This document shows positions 58,501-64,000 of a stretch of 64,000 nucleotides of DNA, piece by piece. Every line of letters starts with the position of its first letter. Position 1 is the first letter of the stretch. The stretch is from positions 9,174,320 through 9,238,319 of the forward strand of contig OU452219.1 of NCBI GenBank assembly GCA_911728455.2, in the 5' to 3' direction. The translations under genes were made by a program, and so were the position numbers. Under the pieces are notes generated by a model. That model had not been told where the DNA came from and ran no database searches. It was given only the letters and a program-made list of their open reading frames with translations. The stretch comes from Marthasterias glacialis (Eukaryota > Echinodermata > Asteroidea > Forcipulatida > Asteriidae).

Positions 58501-61500
58501 GGAGGCAACGGAGGCAATTGCCTTCATTGCCCCTGGTCATTGCCTGGGTGGCCTTCAAAATTTTGAATAGAAATTTCAATTTCCTCTTAGAGGTGCCCTG
58601 TATCAAGAAGAAAATGCCTTGATGCCCTTGCCCTTTCAAAAATGAAGCAAACAGGCCTGCAATAATATATATTTTTCATGCATCTTTAGGAGAATTACGT
58701 TGATTAAGATGGGTGAACCAAAGGTAGAAGAAATTTTACCCCCCCCCAAAAAAAAACAACCTGAATATTTTAGTTTTTTTTTCCTCTTTTCAATTTGTGT
58801 ATGTATTACTTACACTTGTTAAGATCACATCCACAAAACATACGTACCTAAGACTTTTCCGACATCTGGTTCAAGAGACAGCCTCACTCTTTTGTCATCA
58901 CCATCACCCACGACAAAATCCTCTATTAACAAGGAGTGACCCTCTGTCATCAATTCCACATCCTTGGCATCCATCGCTATGACGACTAGATCTGTTGCTG
59001 TTGGAGCCTTACTGCTACCTCCCACAGTTTCAGACTTCCTGCGCTTGACACCAGCAGGGTTCCCATCTGACAATGTGGAAATAGGAGCGCTTTTCCTCTT
59101 ACCAATGACGGGCCCCTCTTTTGTTCTGGACAAGTTTTTTGACATTAGCCTATTTGGCGTCAGGCTTTTTTCCCTTCCCAAACAATTTTTTCCGGACTTA
59201 TGAGTTTTAGGAAGTTGTAAATGCTTGCTTAAGCTATGTGGAACATTTTCAGTAACGGAAGGTGAAGACTTTTCAGTAGCAGGTATCTTTGGGAAGATTT
59301 CAGTTTGTGGCACCGAGAAGATCTCAGAACTTTTGTCAGGGACGTTATTGCATTTTTCTTGCTTGTACTGGGCAATGGGCGATACTAATTCACTACAAGA
59401 TATTGAGCCAAGGCTTGATTTAGTCTTTGGTGCAGGAGTTGACGATGCTCTCGTCCAGAAACTGGACATTCCCCTGGATTGAGAAGAACATGGTTGTTCC
59501 TTCCGTGCAGCCACTTGGCTCAGGTTAACATACTCCTGCTGCTGCTGCATGTCTGGAGATGGTGGAACAACACCGTGCTCCTCAATTTCATCCTCTTCCA
59601 AGCTATCAAGATCAAATCCAAGATCAAACATAGGCTCAGATGAACCCATCACCTGCAATCTCATTCTCTCGATCTCAGCTGGATCATCCTCATCAAGAAT
59701 CTTTCCTTTACCATCACAGGAAACTGATTTCTTCATTTCTTGGGACTCCGATAAATTCAGTTCTCTCTTTGAGCCCAGCTGATGCACACCTGTCAAGGCT
59801 GGCCCATCTCTAATAAGCTGCCCTGCACGTCTTGGCTTTGTAAGAGATTCACGTCTGGATTTAGGTGTCTCTGAACACACTGACGTGGCCCTTTTGTTTC
59901 CACCTAGCAAAGACTGTCTGCTTGATATCCCCCGCTGGGGATGAGTACTAGCATCTCCACCCTGTCCACGGCCATGAGGTGAAGGTACAAAGGAGACTGG
60001 TAATGTCTTCTGGGCACTGGACTTTGTCTCGAAAAAAATAGAGTCTACCCGAGGCGTCTCAATATCAAATGCTACAGGAGTGTTCATTATACTCTCTGTC
60101 TGATTATTTATCTCCATAGAAACCTTGTTCTCCACTTCATCCCCTTGATCTAACATTTTCTTGTTATCGTTTGAAGTGTTGCCTCCCTTGTCAGATTGAG
60201 GCTTTTCGACTGTTTCAGCTTCATCGTCAGAAATGATGAAGTCCACGTTCAAATCAAAATTTGGTTTGATTCCAGCTAGATTCCCTGCGTCATCTCTCTT
60301 AACAGTACTATAATTATTGTGTTTTTGGTTTTCAGATGTATTAGTTGAAGAGAGTTTACTCTTGCTATCATCACAGTGAGGTATAGCTGAATTTGATGCT
60401 TCATCCTTCAATCTTTCGGCAGATGCCTCTGAATTTAGAATATCTCCAAAGTTCACAACATCCTCCACAGAGGCTGCTGTTTCAGACTGATCTTTCTGAT
60501 TTTTCCAACTGCGGAAGAAGTTGGATTCATTTTTGAAGTGCTGAGTGAGGTTGACACTAATATCGTTGTCATCCAGCAAGTCCAGAGAAGATAGCGAAGG
60601 TGGTGGAGGAGGGATGGTGGATTTCCCACCAGCCCTCAGTCTGATTCCAGAGCTGTTTTCATTTTCATCAGTCGTATCTAAAGAATCTGGAAAGCTGGGA
60701 AATAAAATTGACATATCATTATCTGTTTTGTTGAGCTGACTACTTGAGGATGCTGCTAGAATCCACTGGGAGACCTTCCCAAATTTTGGCGATGTAGCAG
60801 GAGTGTCGCTATCAATGTCCATCGGTTCAGGAGTTTCATACTCATGGTCTGGTGATCTGGATTTCTGAAAATCCTTTATTTTATCCTCTGAAGCATCAAC
60901 TTTTTCACTCTCTTTCTCAAGATGTGCCACTGTGTCTCCTGAAGTCACAGCTTGTCTGTCTCTAAGAGACTTTTCTTGCTTGGTGTCTGCTGCGAAGTCG
61001 TCATCGTCTGAGCTGTCTAGCTTGGGCTGGAGATGTTTTTGCTTTTGCTTGTGTTTTCTGGGCTTGGCTAAGTTGGACATGATCTTGTTGGACGAATCTG
61101 AAATTGTCCCGTGTTTCTCTGTTCGGATTCCCTCGGGAATCTTAGGGACCGCATTGGTCTCTTGCTCCGTGAAGACATCTGGAAGGTTGTCGCCATTGCT
61201 GTTTGATGGACTAGACATGAGCTCAAGAGGCTTCTGTTTCTTTTTAGCCATTTCTCGGCCAGTCTTCTTCATCACAGATGCTTCATCTTCAGGTCTGACA
61301 TTGTCACCTCTGGCAGTTTTAGGATCAGTGTCTTTACTGACTCTCATGCAAAATTGCTCAATTCCTTGTTTTTTAGGTTTGATGATGTCTTCCTCATTGA
61401 GGTAGGTTTGCATCTCCAATCCATAGATGTCTTCACCTTCTGTGAGATTCTGGAGGTCAATGAACTCCATGAGTTCAACAAAATGGTTGCAACGTTGGGA

Positions 61501-62764
61501 GTGTTGTACAAATCTAATTGGCTGCATGTTTATTTGCCATGGTGACCACTCTGTCATGGACAATTCGGGATGACTGCCTTTTCTTTTTGAAGGCCGCTGA
61601 AAAATTCAAACAAAACAGAAATAGAAAACTAATACAGCAGCATAATAATTTACTACAAGGATATAACAATGCAGTTTTCTGGACCAATCCATTGATTGAA
61701 ATATTGTAAGATTTTACAATAATTAAGGCTTGCTCACATTTCATGCACAAGCAGAGTTCTGGGCACTGGCAATCAGGTGCTAAAATCTTTCATGCCCACA
61801 AAGTTCCTTAACTGTCTGACCATTCAATAGTATACACATATGGACTAGCAATGAGGGCTATAGTGCACGTCTATGCACCCCTCGGGCCTGTGAGTGAACA
61901 GGAGAGGGTCTTATTTCCCGAGGCCGAAGGCCGAGGGAAATAGGACCCTCTCCTGGTCACTCACAGGCCCGAGGGGTGCATAGACGTGCACTATTGCTCG
62001 AATAATGCCAGTCCATATGTGTTTATAACACACCTCAGTCCAAAATGTCATGTGAAAAGAAAATATTTTCAGGACGCACTGTTTTACAACGGTAAACTGT
62101 TATGAGCATTGTAAACATCTTGAGGGCGCTGTTTACCAGTCGATAGTTTTTGGGTTTTTGAAACTATTTCCCGCTTTGCGAACTATTTCCCCCAAATGAA
62201 GCGTGTGCGGTGCGTTGACGCACGTCAAGTTCACGGTGGTGCAGATTTCATGCACTAGGCTATATTTGTGCACCCCACGTGACCGTGTTTCAGCCAATCA
62301 GGATAAAGAACCATTGAGAGGTGTGTTATAATATAAAGTATGCCAGCCCGCAATTATGAAGTCGCGTAGTAAATGCATCCTTTACACAGTAGACAAATTT
62401 ACACAGTTGTTCTGTGCACAGCTGTGCCACCATACAAAACCTGTGCAGTTGAATGTTTCAAATGGTTGGTGGACTTGCTGGAAAATGTTACCAAGGGTAG
62501 CAGGGTTAACCATGAAAAGAGTTTTCGACATTCTGACTCTCTCATGATGAAAACATATAGGCCTAAAATTATTTCATGAAATCAGGTCAGCAGAGTTGGA
62601 AAGTACCTGTCTGTCTTTCTTGGTCCCTAGTGTTACAAAGTGGCCATGGTCAGCTACGGCTGGAAGACTCACACTCTCAGCTGCATCTAGCTTGAAGTTG
62701 GCACTCCAGTAGGCCAGCTCCTCTGCACTCAAAAACTCCCCTCTTTTCTTGTCACTTTTACCAG
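46518..62764 (-). CDS. FANCM: Fanconi anemia group M protein, middle and C-terminal part (5' exons outside window)
   Basis: Thirteen exons: 62764-62607, 61596-58848, 58163-57991, 57528-57411, 56875-56766, 56126-55943, 55502-54175, 53380-53197, 51915-51783, 50344-50265, 48796-48699, 48016-47922 and 46635-46518 (5528 bases, about 1841 aa, all phases agree). FANCM is a DNA translocase that remodels stalled forks and recruits the Fanconi core and BLM-TOP3A-RMI complexes. The SF2 helicase exons lie to the right of the window. Seen here: the segment RPSKRKGSHPELSMTEWSPW after the helicase region; a 2.7-kb exon of mostly disordered acidic sequence with an FDLGF motif (59614-59628) resembling the RMI-binding MM2; the conserved VYMQSVRSPHTG and IFSQVPVQDESYYENSF; an ERCC4 domain (VILVDSKEL, CDYIVSTRMGVEKKSISD); and a C-terminal helix-hairpin-helix region (FKFYASLPMVSY to the stop at 46518). 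Introns are rich in MITEs. Confidence 0.93.
46864..46962. repeat. 99-bp foldback MITE with CTCF-like cores
   Basis: GGGAGACTTTTG at the left mirrors CAAAAGTCTCCC at the right, and GCAGCAGACTTACCAGGTAAA mirrors TTTACCTGGTAAGTCTGCTG. It lies in the last FANCM intron. Best-preserved copy of the family. Confidence 0.75.
47115..47430 (-). repeat. Dispersed repeat, inverted partner of 51455-51670
   Basis: GGTGATGCACAGAGTCTG, ACCAAAGGGAGAAAGAAA and the CAGGATTTTTCCTG segment recur as reverse complement at 51455-51670. Both copies lie in FANCM introns. Nature unknown. Confidence 0.6.
49877..50040. repeat. Foldback element centred on CGCCTTCGGC
   Basis: GGGAATAAAGGTGTG at the left mirrors CACACCTTTATTCCC at the right; inside, GGTTTTTAACTATTG and TGGCCGATAATTGCC are mirrored by CAATAGTTAAAAACC and GGCAATTATCGGCCA. 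The nearly continuous hairpin spans 164 bases in a FANCM intron. Confidence 0.75.
50096..50175 (+). repeat. tRNA-derived SINE fragment (family D)
   Basis: CTCAGTTGGTAGAACGCCGG (A box) and GGTCGCAGGTTCAAATCCTG (B box) are followed by TTTTTCTTTGTTCACCCC. A relative is at 57190-57290. The ends cannot form a tRNA acceptor stem. Confidence 0.6.
51047..51378. repeat. Truncated or diverged copy of the 62938-63432 element
   Basis: The left end AGGCCTTTTTC and the right end TTGATAGTGTGAAAAAGCCC resemble inverted termini. Inner segments GTGTAGAGAGCGCTCGA and AGGAGGTGGGTTGAG are shared with the longer copy at 62938-63432. It lies in a FANCM intron. Confidence 0.65.
51455..51670 (+). repeat. Dispersed repeat, inverted partner of 47115-47430
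   Basis: CAGACTCTGTGCATCACC, TTTCTCCCTTTGGTGATTGG and CAGGAAAAATCCTCAG are present in the reverse order and orientation of the partner copy. It lies between two FANCM exons. Confidence 0.6.
52215..52441. repeat. TTAA-flanked MITE, AGGGGCTGTGTC termini
   Basis: TTAAAGGGGCTGTGTCATCA is mirrored by GACGACACAGCCCCTTTAA, with ATGATTATAG and CTATAATCAT continuing the arms. TTAA bounds both ends. 227 bases, non-coding, in a FANCM intron. Confidence 0.8.
52537..52900. repeat. TTAA-flanked MITE inserted into another repeat
   Basis: TTAAAGCCCCAGCTCAACAT is mirrored by ATGTTGAGCTGGGGCTTTAA, TTAA on both edges. The flanking sequence (TTGTGC before, GCAGCTCTGAAAAATTGGG after) is that of the dispersed repeat also found at 19115-19250, where an uninterrupted TTAA is present. 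Confidence 0.85.
53458..53729. repeat. Foldback element with the histone 3' stem-loop in both arms
   Basis: The arms run from AAAGGAAACTGTAAGTATTA to TAATACTTATAGTTTCCTTT. GGCTCTTTTCAGAGCC lies at 53638-53653 followed by ACCACTCCTCCCAAAAGAGA, and the exact inverted copy of the 16-mer lies at 53533-53548. This 16-mer and the following ACCA match the consensus stem-loop of animal replication-dependent histone mRNAs. The centre has GAACAGTATACTC and GAGCAGGGTATACTGTTC. It sits in a FANCM intron. Confidence 0.8.
57190..57290 (+). repeat. tRNA-derived SINE (family D)
   Basis: GTTGGCTCAGTTGGTAGAGC (A box) and GGTCGCAGGTTCAAAACCC (B box) have near-perfect tRNA spacing, followed by a CTTTGTTCATCAAAA tail. 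The sequence before the A box does not pair with that after the B box, so a working tRNA gene is unlikely. Confidence 0.65.
58475..58662 (+). repeat. Dispersed repeat, partner of 39813-40000
   Basis: CAATTGCCTTCATTGCCCCT, TTCCTCTTAGAGGTGCCCTG and AATGAAGCAAACAGGCCTG match the PRDX5-intron copy. It lies in the FANCM intron just after the largest exon. Confidence 0.65.
61833..62331 (-). repeat. Dispersed foldback element, copy 2
   Basis: Inverted relative to 4755-5226. The inner palindrome (about 61858-61995) pairs GTGCACGTCTATGCACCCCT with AGGGGTGCATAGACGTGCAC and GAGAGGGTCTTATTTCCC with GGGAAATAGGACCCTCTC around GAGGCCGAAGGCCGAGG. It lies in a FANCM intron. Confidence 0.75.
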
Positions 62765-64000
62765 CTGAAAATTTATGACATAAAAAAAAAACCTAATTGC
62801 AGTAGACAGACACATTTATATGTGAAGATTGTAAATGGAGAACCTCTTTTTGCCCACTTGTAGGCCTTTTGTACCACTGTTGTTAAACTTATTTAGAACT
62901 ATTCTCGTACGACTAGTACACAGCCACCAAGTGTGGACTATAGACCTTTTCAGACTAAGAAAAATCTCTGTGTTGGACATGGGTCCAATCCATGTAAATT
63001 TGACTGATCTGTTCACACTTCATTTTAATCCGGTGTCGACCCGTGTAGAGCGCTCGATCCGTGTCGAAACCAATCCTGGTCGGGAGGTGGGTTGAGAGCT
63101 CTCGATCTGTGTCGAAAATTCCAACACGTGTCGAAAGCCGTAGTGTGAACGATCGGGGTTTCATTTTCAATCCGTGTTGAGTGCTTGGCGCCATCCAGCA
63201 TGCAGCAGACACATCTTGGTGCAATGCAGTATGAGAGTTTTCCGCTTGGATCTGTGTTGGACCGCACAATGCGCGGATCCAAAGTTACAGGTGTAACCCA
63301 CAAGCTGATTTTGCGCAGAGCTAGTGTGAAAGCAGGGTGGATTTGAACTGTGTTGAAATTTACTGCGTCAACACGGAGTTAACCCGTGTAGATCTGAACA
63401 CGGATCCGACGTTGATAGTGTGAAAAGGCCTTATGCTGCTGATCAAGAACTTACAACGCCATTTTGTTAAAAGTGCTCAGTTCCGGTAATACAATGCCCC
63501 GTCTTTGACCACTTTATGGATACTTGTAACACAACACCTAGCCAGGTCATTAGCCTTTGCTTCTTGTCCAAACAGAGAATATCATCCACTCTTCTTTCAG
63601 AAACTGTAGAGCCAACATTCACTCAAACTACCAACTTAATAAGAATTGTTTGAATCCAAATGTGTGACAAAAGATCTTGACAAAATCTGTCACACCTCAA
63701 GAGCTCTTTGTAACCCTAGATGTGCCCTGTATTGAATACATGTCATGCCAGGCAATTTAAGCTGTAAATTACTACTTCTAGTACTTTTTTAGAAAGTACA
63801 CATAACGATTCTAGAAACAATGACTGCAGTCAAGGCGTACACAAGTTCAAGGCTGACTTCCTAAAGTTCATTTTGGTCACAACTTGAATTTTCCCAAAGG
63901 TCATTTTAAGGTCACCTGGTGTATTGTAGCCAATAAATACCAATGCATTGTGCAACTGATCACATTTGACTGGCCCTGCCAATAGACAGGTCCCAAATCG
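62765..64000. other. FANCM intron at the right edge
   Basis: No further FANCM exon was found between 62765 and the window end, so the helicase exons must start beyond it. The stretch is mostly one MITE (62938-63432) plus unremarkable sequence. Confidence 0.5.
62938..63432. repeat. ~495-bp MITE with AGRCCTTTTCA termini
   Basis: TAGACCTTTTCAGACTA at the left and ATAGTGTGAAAAGGCCTTA at the right form imperfect terminal inverted repeats. Inner motifs such as GTGTCGA and TCCGTGTCGAAA recur several times. A relative is at 51047-51378. Confidence 0.65.

Overview
The window reads as animal nuclear DNA: every confident gene is broken by GT-AG introns, and intergenic space and introns are packed with short inverted-repeat transposons, tRNA-derived SINEs and LINE remnants. 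Gene content (MCT-like carrier, secreted family-1 glycosidases, EXOSC5, PRDX5, FANCM) and this repeat landscape suggest a marine deuterostome invertebrate, most likely an echinoderm. The phylum is my inference; no sequence here proves it.

Layout, left to right. 740-3714 (-): a complete four-exon monocarboxylate-transporter-like gene. 3715-9287: gene-free, with nested foldback elements and an RTE-like LINE remnant. 9288-13164 (-): a complete four-exon secreted GH1 beta-glycosidase. 14639-16983 (+): a second GH1 gene, divergent from the first, with its last exon missing. 18727-22031 (+): a third GH1 gene with three exons, complete. 24314-30241 (-): EXOSC5 (exosome subunit Rrp46), six exons. 30754-41142 (+): PRDX5 (peroxiredoxin 5), six exons, head to head with EXOSC5. 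46518-62764 (-): the middle and 3' part of FANCM, 13 exons; its helicase exons lie beyond the right edge. I built each gene exon by exon and checked that splice phases join and that exon lengths sum to whole codons.

The three GH1 genes form a local glycosidase cluster for secreted or surface beta-glycoside hydrolysis. EXOSC5 (RNA decay), PRDX5 (peroxide removal) and FANCM (replication-fork repair) are housekeeping genes with no evident functional link to the cluster.

The most unusual observations are: (i) the middle GH1 gene lacks the exon carrying the NFEW region, and its last splice phase matches the terminal exon of its downstream neighbour; (ii) a 163-bp block nearly identical between two otherwise divergent GH1 paralogues, suggesting gene conversion; (iii) a tandem duplication that copies the EXOSC5 exon-5 splice donor and would add 28 codons in frame; (iv) a mirror pair of 20-bp satellite arrays inside a PRDX5 intron; (v) a foldback element carrying the histone-mRNA 3' stem-loop in both arms; (vi) TTAA-flanked MITEs, one with a related unfilled site in the same window; and (vii) dispersed palindromes carrying CTCF-like or ETS-like cores. 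I found no prokaryotic-style defence system, CRISPR array or operon.
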